Shown: positions 32,475 through 44,116 of the stretch, piece after piece
Numbering within the stretch: the first letter of the stretch is position 1
Layout of the letters: each line of letters opens with the position of its first letter
NCBI GenBank assembly: GCA_022592445.1
Contig: JABYQR010000012.1
Span: 234,547 to 298,546, forward strand
Length of the DNA stretch: 64,000 nt
Reading direction: 5' to 3'
Source: Cytidiella melzeri
Lineage: Eukaryota; Basidiomycota; Agaricomycetes; Polyporales; Irpicaceae
Notes under the pieces: generated by a model
Database searches by the model: none
Seen by the model: only the letters and a program-made list of their open reading frames with translations
What the model was told of the DNA's origin: nothing
Translations under genes and position numbers: made by a program

Positions 32475-33756
32475 GATGCAGGAGACTATTGTTTTTTTTT
32501 TTTTGAGATATGATGTGATGATGATGGTATGTGTGTGAGGTAGTTCGAGGTTGTATGTCAGCCACGGTATGCGCACACGTCGATTTATATACTTCTCGAC
32601 TCGACTCCCGAGCGGCTTACCTGTTCTTCTTCCGACATTTGGCATCCAGAAGAATTAACCTAGTATGGTCAGCCCGACGATGTTCGACCGCTATTGGGCA
32701 AATCCCGTCGACCTGACGGAAGGCAGGCTAGTCAGCACAAGCTGACGACTACATACCGTTTGATTTTGTTAGATGCGCAACGATGCCAGCCAATACGAGT
32801 CACTAGAACGCGATGAATGAGTTCGAGTCTGTACGTCGGTTAGCGGCTCGGAGAACTTAAAGTTGGTCCCAATTGGCGAAGATCATATTGGCAGTAGCTT
32901 CTTGCGATGATCGCAAAGGCAGGTTCACGACGATAAAAAGGACCAAACACTAAAGATACAAGGCAGGTAACCTCAGAACTGCCAGTGATTGCGAGAGGAG
33001 TCGCCCTAGTCTCGGAACCAGCCGTCTGCGTTTCCTGATTTGGAACCGCGGAGTTCCAAAAAGACAATGAGGCGAGGAAAGCTGGTGAATTTCGCAGAGA
33101 GGGGTACTATCACTGCGGGCAAAGGCCCATTTCACATGGCGTGAAATTATTGTGAGAGTTATTTGAGATGTTAGAAATCCCATGAATATCTGGTTATGTT
33201 TGGGGGGTAAGATTGATATACAATCGAAGACATTTTTGTGATTTTTCTACAATTTTTCAAGCCTATCTACTGGCAGCCTTTCCGCGCTCCGAAAATCTGT
33301 GTGAATATTAATTTTTTGGGCAGATTTGCGACCGACCTAAAATTGTAAACACAAATAGATTTCCCACGTGTGTCGGGTGATGGCAAACATAATGTGGCAA
33401 ACAACTTTCCAGAACTTTTCAGTAGCACGTCGCCGGAAATTCTACCTGCCCTTTCCTTTTCTGGATTTTTTCATGCCCTTTTCCAAATCCGTGGAAGGCA
33501 TCTTTTCCACTTGATTTTCTGAGCCTTGAAAGGTAAACTTCCTTTCATTTTTCTTTCTGATTTAACTACCACTTAAAAAACATAAATTCCTGCCCCTGAA
33601 AAGGCACAGAATTTGTATAGCATTATTTGGTATTCTCAAACATTAAGAAACAATTCCGAGCCCCAAATTGCTCATGGATTATCTGCTGATAGTTAACATT
33701 TAAGTGGGTAATCATGCAAATTTTGAGGTGTGTGAAATCAGTGTTTGCCCCTAGTG
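32475..33756. other. AT-rich intergenic region
   Basis: No gene is supported. A T12 run near 32493 and an AT-rich stretch at about 33180-33620 are the only notable features. Confidence 0.55.
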
Positions 33757-34445
33757 TATGCTTTAGGTACTGTTCGTAAACGCTTGGTTTTACAAACACT
33801 GCTTCTTTCAACTCTTGTGCACCTCCAGAAATTCTGAGTATATTGCATGTAGATAAGGACTTCTACCGAGGGTTTTTGATGTGAAAGAAGTATTTTATTT
33901 GTCAGACGTGGAGTTGCTGAAGACAATGCAGTGAGTTTCTGGGCTCTCCTTGGACTGATGGGAAGAGATTCTGGCTGATGCACTGGATATTTTTCAAAAT
34001 ACTTGGTGAAGCAAAGTGACCGAATTCACATGAGAATCTGCTCCAGCAGCCCGATTACTCAAAGTACATGTGCATAGTGGCTTTTACAAGCAATGTAGAA
34101 CAATGCGTGACTTCGCAAAGAGCGCGGTTCAAACTCCGCTGAGACGCATATTGCAGCCTCGTCGTAAACGTGTTGATGGCAGCACTACATATAGTAAGTC
34201 TTGATAATCTGCCGCCTCGAGCCGGTGTGACTAACCGTGACATTTTTACAAACGCCCCATGTCTTTTATGCCCTTCGCCGGCATCCTGCCGTAGCCCTCT
34301 CTTCCTCTCTAAACTGTCTGAAAAAATTACAGTGTGTTATACAGATGCACAGGTATACGTCCATGTAATTTTTGCCTATTTTTGTTGAGAATGTTCAGCG
34401 CAATGGGCTGAGCGCCGAAGTTTTACAAACAGTACCTAAAGCATA
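33757..34445. repeat. Segment bounded by a 24-bp inverted repeat, possible MITE
   Basis: Positions 33757-33780 (TATGCTTTAGGTACTGTT...) and 34422-34445 are inverted copies with one mismatch, enclosing about 640 bp without a gene. The right arm abuts the inverted repeat of the RecQ-DUF6589 unit at 34446. No clear target duplication is visible. It could be a non-autonomous TIR element or an end-associated repeat of the neighbouring unit. Confidence 0.5.
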
Positions 34446-34468
34446 GTACCGCTCAATCGCACATGACA
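34446..34468 (+). repeat. Left inverted repeat of the RecQ-DUF6589 unit
   Basis: It begins GTACCGCTCAATCGCACATG. 22 of 23 bases match the reverse complement of 49169-49191. GTCAC/GTGAC motifs recur just inside (34495-34520). Confidence 0.75.
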
Positions 34469-34867
34469 AAATTACGTCGCGCGTCGAAGCTTGATGTCAC
34501 AGTCTGTGACCTGCCGTGACTTGGACTCCAACTCAACGTAGCTCAACACCCCTCCGTTATTTTATGTATTCAGCATTCCTGTAGATAGTTGAGATAGACA
34601 GAATTTGTCCCGCGCAGAGTTTATGTCAGTAGCTCAAGAACTGATCAAAGTGATATCAATTCACCCTTCGTACCCAGAGCGCCAAAGCCAAGAAACGCGT
34701 GACACCATCAGTTCGCGTCCACAACGCGTCCATATCCCAGCGCTTACGTCCATTTATGGCAGATGACCTGTGTCGCATCCTCTCCCTCTCATCTATGCCA
34801 TGTCCCATTCTCTCTTAACCTATATCCTTCTCCTATAGCAATATAACATCTGTGAAATCAGACCTTT
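34469..34867. other. Non-coding lead into the RecQ gene
   Basis: Between the left inverted repeat and the helicase ATG. No ORF is supported. It presumably holds the helicase promoter. Confidence 0.5.
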
Positions 34868-37853
34868 ATGTCCCCTCCCGCTCTCCAGCCAGCTAAAGAT
34901 CTGCTCTCTGCCCGCATAAATCCGGCTCCTCGACTTGTCGCCACTACCGCTGCCTCGTTTCAGCGAACACAGACCAATGAGAGCTCCGTTGAGTTACCTG
35001 AGGGCTGCCCGAAGACAGCTGGCCACATCCAATCCTACCAAGTTCTTGAAAAAGCTCGAGAGGCCGCTTCACAAGATCCAGAACTACGGTATTCCTCGTT
35101 TGTTGCCCGAACACGGATGGAAGCGGAAATTTATCGACGTGCAAAGCTGATACCAAGGTTCTATCAAGAGGACTGCGCCGAGGTGTTTCTGCTTGGAATC
35201 AACACTGGATTGATCACTGCAACAGGCTCCGGTAAGACAGAAGCCTTTCTGCTTCCGTTGCTTGCAGACCCCGAGGAGACCAGCAAGATCCTCATCATAT
35301 CCACGCTGAATGCACTGGAAGTTGATCAGGTAAGTTGTTTCCAATGTAAAAGTGAATGACCTACTCATGAGATCACTATATGCACATGTTTGTTGCGGTA
35401 GGCCAAGCGGTTTAATAAATTTGCCATTGCTGCCGAGGCCGTTAACAGAGAGACATACAACGATGAGCTTCACAAGGTATGAGGATTTGCATATAATGTT
35501 GATTTTGACTCATCCGCGCACAATTTTTGCAGAGACTTGAGAGCAATCATATTTGTGCTATCATTACTTCGCCTGAGATGGTATTTAAGCACCCCCGATT
35601 TTTGCAGTTGATGCGAAGCGCGAAATGGACCAAGAACCTCATAGGCACCGTAATCGACGAGGCACATTGCGTGCTGGAGTGGGGGAAAGAATTCAGGAGA
35701 GATTTTGACAATGTGGAGAAAACACGCTCATACATGTCACGCAAGCCAATACTCTTCTGCACTGCCACACTTACCCCTTCCATGCTTGACAACCTATTGG
35801 TTAAGCTTGGGTTTCCACGGGAGAAGAAATTTATCCTTAACCTTGGAAACGAACACCACAATGTTACACCCGTTGTTTGTCGGTTGAAAAGCCCTAAGGA
35901 CTTTGGTGCGCTGGACCATCTTCTCGACGAGGCTTTCAAAGATACACCCCAGCCATTAATTCCTACGCTGATATACTCAAATACCCGTCAGATGGTCTCA
36001 ATGATCTGGCTCTACCTTATACGCAAGCTACCCTTGGACTCACCGTATCGTGATGAGATAGACTTTCTTCTGGCAACTCGTGATGACACCGTGAAGACGC
36101 TTGTGCTCGAAAAATTCCTTCGTGGCTTCATCAAGATTCTAGCTGCCACCGAGTCTGCGGGCATGGTACGTCGCTAACCACAACGGCAGTTTGAGTGAGA
36201 CTAACCAATTTGATGCCATTGACAGGGCATTGATGTTCCGGGAATGCCTCGCGTGTATCAGTTTGGCATCCCTTGTACTCTTGTAGAGTGGCAGCAGCAC
36301 GCCGGCCGTGCAGGCCGTAGCGGCAAAGACGCCTATGCTGTACTACTTGTAGAGCCATCCCTCTTCCAGGTTGTCCAACGTTCCAAACACAAGGCACCTG
36401 CAAAGGGGAAAGGGACAGCAAAAGCGTCTGCGACTATCACGCAAGGCACCATCAAGGAGGAGGAAGCTGACATAATCTTGTCACCGCAATTCAAACGCAA
36501 ACTCGGCCAGGCAAGAGAAGGAGAAGTACCTGAAGAGCAGGAACATACCGACAGGGAAGCAAATGAGGTGGTACAACAAGATACAATTGCTGCTGACGAC
36601 AGCGTTGCCGAGCAAGCTCTTGTTGACGGAGAAGATGTTCAATATCACAAGAAGGTCGAGGGGGGGATGCGAGATTTTGCTATCACGGAGGAATGCAGAT
36701 GTGAGATCACCATCAAACATTTCAATGGTCACCCCCCCCATGCGAGGTAAGTGGGTTCTTGCAGTTGAGCTGTTGGTCTCATTGGGCAATTTCTGTAGAT
36801 TGCACAGTCTCGTGTTGCGACAACTGTCTCCTGGCGAAAGGAAGAAACCCCGCGAACCCACTGACTCTAACAGACCATGGCATCTTGCTACTCAACGTCA
36901 TCAGTCACCTTGAACTGCGGCTGCACGACATTCAGATTCTGCCTCCCCTTGACCCCCGGTACTTCTCCAGTCAAGACAAGAGGTGTACTGTTCCTGAGCG
37001 ACTTGCTGCAGTGAAGATGGCGCTACTGGATCTGCGGGTGAAGTTCCGGCGCGACATCTACAAGGACTCCATGTTTCCGTCTACTACTCTTCTCCCTGAT
37101 GCTGTTATCACAACTCTGGCTTCTCAGGCTAAGATCAAAACTATGGACGACTTGAGACTAGCTTTGCCGGGCTGGATATTTGCTGAGGATCTGGGCCCCC
37201 TTGCACTTGCGACTGTCAGCAAAACGGACACAGCTTGGCTCTGCGTGCATAACTCTGACGTACAGGATAAATCAACAACTCGGAAACAAAAAACTGCTGC
37301 AAGAAAGCCTGATGCCGATGAAAACAACCACCAGAAACGTGCCCTGGTACGTCGCAGTACGCAGTCAGCAAAAGTTGCTGCAAAACGAGGGAAGGACAAG
37401 CAGACGTGGATTGCATACGAGGAGGAAAACGGACATGTGAAAGCGTAGCCAGCAACTCTGCATACCTGTCCTCCAACGCCTCTACAGTCTTCAACACCCA
37501 TTCCTCCATTTCCGTCTGGATACTACAGCATGCCGTCGACTATGCCATCGACACCAGGATTTCAAACCCCTGCAGCAACACCTACTTTTGCAAGCCACAC
37601 GACGACTCCTTCAGCACCTCTATATTACCCTTGCACGCCTTCAACACATACAGCATCCGGATCGCAGTACTACCCCATGTCGTCTCTTACTCCATCAATC
37701 CCTTCTGCGCATGAGCCTCCAAGTCAGTTTTTGCATGGTTCTTCTGCCTACGTTTATCCCACACCGCCAATTACGCCAATTGCCTCTTCTTCACGTGTTG
37801 TGCTTGACAATATGTCGAGTCAGTGTTATGTATGGAAATTGAACCCGAAATAA
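34868..37853 (+). CDS. RecQ-type DEAH helicase, lightly damaged
   Basis: Exons 34868-35329, 35402-35476, 35533-36165, 36226-36746 and 36799-37448. Motif I ATGSGKT is near residue 118, motif II DEAHCVLEWG follows, then SAT-like TATLTP, a GIDVPGMPRV segment and motif VI QQHAGRAGR. A RecQ zinc-binding domain comes next, with CRC and CCDNC pairs split by the fourth intron. Exon lengths sum to one base over a multiple of three. A C8 run at 36732-36739 is the likely extra base, because one C fewer restores the Cys pairs. A TAG at 37446 is followed, in the same frame, by a Pro/Ser/Thr-rich tail to 37853. As a RecQ protein it would unwind DNA 3' to 5'. Confidence 0.85.
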
Positions 37854-39728
37854 CTGCATGTCCTCAGTAGACTACAAAGAGTTTTATACATTTTATGTCG
37901 ACAACTCTACATCTATGAGCTCATCCGCAGGCAATCCAGAACAGCTCTCCTTCTCTACGCGCAACTCCTCAAGACGTTGAAGGATGGTTTCGACACTCTC
38001 AAAGTTCTCGTCAGTTGACTTTTCCGTGACACATCCTTCTGCCCATTGTTTGATCATAGCCTGTAGAGTGTCAGGGTTGCAGCCAAGTGCAAAGAAGTCC
38101 TTCACTTTCTCGTCAGATGTGAGATGGCAACCAGGCTTATAGATGTGTGCCTTTCCATCATGGTACTTTCCCTGCAGGTTCACCACGTCGTCCTTGTGGT
38201 CCGGAGAGGTATGAGATTTGCCACGACAGAAGTGGTCAAAGTCCTTCTTGATGTGATCTTTGACCTTGCGTAACGTCGGAATTGCAGCAGAGATCTTCTT
38301 GATGTACTCCCACGTTGCGTAAGGGCCATGAACAGCAAATATTACCTGTATGATGTGTGACTCGAACATCTTCATCAAAACAAAAAACATACCTTGATAT
38401 CCCGTATATTGTGCTCTTGCACCATGTCGAATGCTAGAAAGCCGTTCTTGTGACCAGTTGTATTTGCCAGCCAGCAGTAGCGGATGACAAATGATCTAAA
38501 CATTTAGCATCTCGCGTTCAGCGTCTGCAAGCAGATACCAGCAAAGACATACTTTAGATCATCCGGCCACTCGCGCCATAGGCCTTGCATGAGTTCCAGC
38601 ATCTCGTGAGCGTAATTATGGCTCCCACCGCCATGAAAACAGAACAGAAGACGGGGGAGTAGGAGTTCCATGCGGCCTACATCACCAGTTTTCATCGCGT
38701 CGTCGAGGTCAAGATAGTTGAGCAAATCTTGGCAGAACTGGACACTCGTGTCTAGTAGGTCGTCTTGCTGGGCACGAGGGCGCGCGCGAAGCACTTCAAG
38801 GGCCGCGGTCGAGGCGTAGTCTTCAAAGATCTTCTGAGCAATCGTGTCGAGTGCTTGGGGTGTTTGTGTCTGTAACTCAGCAAGATCCGCAGTGTTCCCG
38901 ACAACTGCCCATAGGTTGCAAAATCGTGCCTCTGCTACGTGCTTTAGTGCGTCACGGAAGCTGTAATGGAAGTTTCCCTGCACTGAGGTTGAATTGAGAC
39001 CTTTGCGTTTCATGTTCTCGAATGCGTGCTTCAGGCCAAAACTGTCGCTCGTGCTGAGGTATTGCTTGTGAATCGAGGACTCTTCAGCGATCTGCGCATG
39101 AAACCACCCAAAGATCTCGAAGATCTGCTCGCACCTCTGAACAAAGTTCATGTCAAAACTGCGGTCCTTCTTGAGACATCGGATGCGAATGACTGTCAGC
39201 TGGTTGCCGATCCAGACGAGGAGTCTCTTCGACTGCCGCGCAGCCTCACCATCAAGCTGTAACTGGTGGAGCCACTCTTGAAGCACCTTTCAGTTGCCAT
39301 CCTGCGAGGCCTCCTCCATGTGGACAGTATCAAGCATGAACTGGACGGTCACATGCTCACGGCCAGTAGGCAGCTGCTGGACAGAAGGTGGACAAAGAAA
39401 GAGTGGGTGATCACGGTACTCCCAAGTTGCGAACGAGGGATGCATGAGGAGGACTTGCTTGATGAAGAATACGGCATTTTCACGAAGACGGGACGCTGCA
39501 GCAGCTTCGTGTTTAAAGATGTCGAGAGCAGTGATGGGGTTGCAGCATCCTATTGCACGTTTCTGCATGTATGTGAGGCGATCGGGAGGGGTAGCGTTAG
39601 GATCCCTGATGATGTAGATGGTGGCAGCAGTGCCTCTATCGAAATGTGATTCGTGGTTCGCGCGCATCTTGTAAACCTTGAAAGCAAGGTTGAGGTTGTC
39701 ATGCCCGCCAAAAATGATGTAACGCATG

Positions 39729-40456
39729 TGTCACAGATTTTCAATGTTTCTACAAGACTTGCCTTACCAGGCAACGGTATTATTGGGAATATTTAAGCGC
39801 TTGTCAAGCGCTTATCCAGCGCTTATCCGGCGTCTATTTAGGCGCTTATCCAGCGCTTATCTGGCGCTTATCAGGCGCCTATTCCGGCGCTTATTCTCAG
39901 TGCCTATCAATTGATGCGCTGATGCGCCTTCTGTCTCTCTGATGCGCTGATGCGCTCCTTTCCTTATCTGTGTATCACATGATAGAACTCTCTGGAACAT
40001 TGTGGAACATGCTGGAACTATGATGTCATAGTATAGAACATTCCATTAGATGATGTCATAGTTCTTAGAACCTTCTGGAAAAGTCTAGCCTTGTCTTAGA
40101 ACAAGCTAGAACAAGTCTAGCCTTGGAGCTGGGTCATGGGGTCAGGTCATGGGGACAATTGCTATTGGTTGATTATTGAAGTGGCACCACTAGGGCATAG
40201 GGCATGCTTAGTAAGGTAGATTACTTCGCTTACTCATGTAGGTATTAGGGGTCTTAGGGTAGTACCTGGGGTCCTCCCCTTCATGTATATATAGAGGCAC
40301 TCCTGAGGGCATATCCCCTCAGTCTTATCCACTCTGTTGATAAAGGACTACCTTGTACTCTCCAGTACTTCGCTCACCACACCTCTCACACTCTATCTCA
40401 CTCTATCCCCTCAAGTTTAACAACTTATCTGGTGAGTAGTAACCTTAACTGTTACA
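39729..40456 (+). repeat. 5' LTR of chromovirus B
   Basis: It starts TGTCACAGATTTTC and ends ACTGTTACA. It has an array of about ten GCGCTTATC(C/T)-type 10-11-mers (about 39795-39900), a TATA box (40286-40293), and AGTCTTATCCA at 40321-40331, the predicted transcript start region. Confidence 0.95.
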
Positions 40457-41034
40457 TTTGGATAAGACTTCCCCTACTCCCTCACGTCTCTGGACGTGCT
40501 GGAGGTTTCTTTCTCCTTTCTTCTAGGTCTTGTGCCTGTGCGTGGGCCCCTCTACAAATCCTCTAGAAATAGAGGTAGCCGGACCATAGGCTCTAAGTGG
40601 TAGTCGTGTCTAGGCTTTGCCTTGATGCGCACAACTTGAATCACCCTCTCGCTCGACGCTCTTAGAGCTGATCAGAGCAGGGGTTGGCATTATGCCAACA
40701 TGATAAAAGTGTGCCTCCCCACAGGCGATAGTGGAGTCTGGTGTCAGACAGCTCGTTATAAGAGCTAGACAACAGGACTTGAAGCCCATGAGTGCCTAGG
40801 CACGAAGACGGGTAACTTGTTCTGGCCGGACTTAGGGTCAGTGTAATACTGATCCGCCAACCATTTGCCGCATGGGTGGAACCATGACGGAGATCCTTAC
40901 ACCACCGGACCTGGAGAGAGAGTCCAGGCCGACGCCGGCACTACCCCACGCACACACAGGACCTCTCCTTTATGGAGATTTGTTCCGTACATCACTGAGC
41001 TGTCAAGCTCATCACACATGGTCACACAGTCACC
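40457..41034. other. Leader of chromovirus B
   Basis: This is the region between the 5' LTR and the first ORF. It begins with the primer-binding site. No ORF or stable structure is clear beyond it. Confidence 0.5.
40459..40469 (+). other. Self-priming primer-binding site of chromovirus B
   Basis: TGGATAAGACT, two bases after the LTR, is the exact reverse complement of AGTCTTATCCA (40321-40331), about 35 nt below the TATA box. The transcript 5' end can therefore fold back as primer, as established for Tf1 (also 11 nt). Confidence 0.8.
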
Positions 41035-41813
41035 ATGCCGATTTCTCGCTTCATTGCTGCTAAGTCTGGCCGCAAGGCCCCCTACTCTATCCCTGTCCGC
41101 AACGAAGTCACCGGACTTCAAGAACGCCTCTCAGTCTCCAAGGAGACTCTCGACAAGTTCAAGGATGCTGGCAAGCCTCGCCGGCTCAAGTATCCAGACA
41201 ACAAGCCCCTCATCAAGAGGATCGACCTCGAGGAGCAAGCTCGTACCACCATCGAGCATGAGGAAGACCAGGATCGTATGAGAAAGGTCTCCCAACTCAT
41301 GTCTCAACTCAGCCTTCTCGACCGCATCGAGAAGCAGGAGAAGCAGGAAGCTGAAAAGCTTTCTCTTCTCCAGCGTATCGAGGAGCGCAACCAACGCGCT
41401 TACATTCCCACTCCCAATCCGCTCCCCGCCTCTCTCCACTTCCGTAAGACGAAGCTTATGCTTCGTCAACAGGAGTTCGAACCTATGATCACAGCAGCCT
41501 GTCAAAGGCTTGAGCCTGTGCTCAAAAACTGGACGCTTCCTTCTCGAGTGGTGGGCAATCTTCTAGCCACCAGCTCAACACTCGTCGGGAGAAAGCCCAG
41601 TTGCTGATCGGTCGTGTCTTTATGGTCGAACAGTGGTTCAAGGAGAATCACACGGACAAGATGACGAATAGGGAATGGAGGATGTTGAAAAAGGACTTGA
41701 AGAGTTTAGGAAGGATTAGTTTTGTGGATATACATCGGAGATGGGGTTACATCTTAGAGCTACTAGAAGGACTGTTCGATATGAACGCCTTTGTATATGC
41801 GGAAATGGAATAA
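41035..41813 (+). pseudogene. Upstream ORF of chromovirus B (before gag), unrecognised
   Basis: It starts at ATG 41035 (MPISRFIAAKSGRK), runs to about 41600, and continues after a one-base shift in the frame ending at 41813. The middle is a charged coiled coil (QDRMRKVSQLMSQLSLLDRI). The end carries NREWRMLKKDLKSLGRISF, which resembles the end of the equivalent ORF in family A (HREWQLLDWGLKAIERISF at 60161-60919). No known domain is recognised. Its position between LTR and gag is shared by both families. Confidence 0.6.
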
Positions 41814-41980
41814 AATGTATGGGCTGACAAGCCTCATTTTACTCGGTGACAACTTCCTGAAAAGGATTTAATGTGTGAAAACAACTCTGACAAGAGTTCA
41901 ATGTGTGAAAAGTGGTGTTTCTCTTCTTCTTACTAGAAATAGTATTTCGCTTATCCTTTGCTAACTAAGAAATTAGAAGC

Positions 41981-43309
41981 AATGGCATCTCAATCTAACG
42001 CCGGATCCAACGCTGCCCCGCTGCTACCAACCTCACCCACTCTGTTCCTTTCGGGAAAATCACTCCCATCGTCTATAACCCTTCGGTTGAGAACTTTGAG
42101 CAGCACATTTTCCATAACCTCACACAGCCCAAAGGGCTTTCACCGCACATTGAGGGGAAGCGACTCGACCATTGTTCACAATATGATGAATCAGATGGTT
42201 CTATATGGAACACTCAGTGTCGTTGTGGAGGATAACCTCCAGGAATACGTGACAAGGTCGCTCAAGACCTTATTCCAGTGCTGCAGACACCAAGTCCAGC
42301 GGATGGACACTGACCTGGACATGGTCAAGACAACGATCACAATGTGGTCAATCAGATCAACCAGCTTCCCTGTCTCAAGGACAAGGAGGATCCTCGCGCC
42401 AGCCTAAGATTGGCGAACCCCTGAGTTCAACGGTACGATGGCAAGGTCAAGTTCAACGAGTGGTTGAACAAGATCTCTCTGTGGCTTGTCCACGAGAACG
42501 TTGCTACTGACAGGCAACGTATTGCCGTCGCGATGAACCGGCTCTCAGGCGCGGCGGCTCAATACATGGAGCCGTGGATCAAGAAGCTCACGAAGGGTCA
42601 GACGATCGGAACGTGGGAAGAGTTCGAAATGAGCTCAAGGTACAATACGGTCAACGGGACGACAAGGAGGGCGCTCGAAAGGAGCTTAACGCCTTGTTCA
42701 ACAATACAGATTGGCACACAAGAACTTCGTCAAGTATGCGGAACGCTTCCGTACGCTTGGCAGGCTTTCTGGATATGAGGACGACTTGCTTATTCACAAG
42801 CTCAAGCACGTCATCGAGAAGGACATGCGGCTCGTCATGATTGGGAAAGATGAAAATCAAATCCCTACCACATGGCCTCATTCCTCGACCTCTTGCTCGA
42901 CATCCACAAGAAGGTCTATCCGGAGAAAGCGCAGGGCCAGATCTTTGCGAAGGAAAAGGATACGTCCACTCCTATGGAGGTGGACGCAGCGGATAAAAGA
43001 AGAAGAAGAACGAGAAGCGGAACAAGGGCAAGGCAAAGAGGTGAATCGACTGAAAAGTCGGAAAAGTTCTGTCACATTCATAAGTCCAAAGGACATAACA
43101 CGGACGAATGCAACCTCAACGGCCTTAAGAAGAAGCCCGACGATAAGAAGAAGGAAGTGAAGAAGGATGGCAAGTCTTCGGCGCCGAAGAAGATTCGGGC
43201 AGCAGATGCCGAGGACTCTGGGACGGACAGCGAGGCCGAAGCCCCTAAGGCTTCGTCGTCTAAAACAAAAAACGTAAATACCGCGCGCCTTGATTGGCGG
43301 CTCATATGA
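41981..43309 (+). pseudogene. Gag of chromovirus B, frameshifted
   Basis: ATG at 41981 (MASQSNAGSNAAP). Gag-like helices are spread over three frames: FNEWLNKISLWLVHENVATDR near 42450, KNFVKYAERFRTLGRLSGYEDDLLIHKL near 42730, and a basic region ending in a Cys/His knuckle CHIHKSKGHNTDEC near 43070. An acidic/Lys-rich tail follows. At least two indels break it. Confidence 0.8.
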
Positions 43310-43413
43310 GGAGGTTCCAACGAAGATGATGAACCTTCGACTCCTCACCCGTCCCCTGACAAGGGTAAAGGGAAAAAGCCGACCAAGGGCAAGGATTTTT
43401 TCCGAAGCGTCAT

Positions 43414-44016
43414 GTGACTCCCTGCGAACATGAACGCTTAGGCCCTGATACCCTCGATCTTTGTACCGTAGATACTGTCAAAAATGTAGCGCGTTCAAAG
43501 AATTCATTTTTTCTACCGGTTACAATTTGGGTATATGGAAAGAAAGTGCAGGTCGAAGCTCTGGTAGATTCAGGAGCCACAACCACGTTCATCAGTAAGT
43601 CAGTGGTTGAAAGTAACAATCTGGTAACAAATCAACTGGCATCACCGTTTAACGTCATCAACGTCGACGGTACTCCCAATAAAGATGGTCAAATCACTCA
43701 CTCAGTACGTGCATACCTAGAAATAGGTTCGCACCGAGCAAGACAACACATGCTCGTCACTGATCTCGGTAGTAAACAAATGATTATCGGGATGACCTTC
43801 TTACGCCGCCACAATCCGGAGATAGATTGGGCAAATGGCGAGTGGAGATTTACCAGATGTCCTGAACTCTGTGCCCCAAGAGCTCGTAAAAACATCACTG
43901 TAACTCAAGAAGAGATCGATGAACTTGAGTTACCTAAGGGACGTTCGGTGTCAGACAACCTGGACGGAATAGGAAATGTCGACCCGGACAACCCTCACAT
44001 CCACTGGATCACTTAG
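43414..44016 (+). pseudogene. Aspartic protease of chromovirus B
   Basis: The frame contains VEALVDSGATTTFIS near 43555 and the later IIGMTFLRRHNPEIDW, the two conserved parts of gypsy proteases. It ends at 44016 in a spacer to RT, which resumes in another frame. Confidence 0.85.
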
Positions 44017-44116
44017 ACGATCCAGAAGACCAAGAAATAGCAGAAATAATCGCTGAACTTTCTGGAAAGGAAGATGAGGGCTTTGAAGACGGCTTTGACG
44101 AACAAGAATCCGTCAA

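Noticed and set aside
34100..34170. tRNA- or SINE-like B box (GGTTCAAACTCC) near 34130
   Set aside because: No acceptor stem or anticodon arm can be paired around it and the A box is missing.
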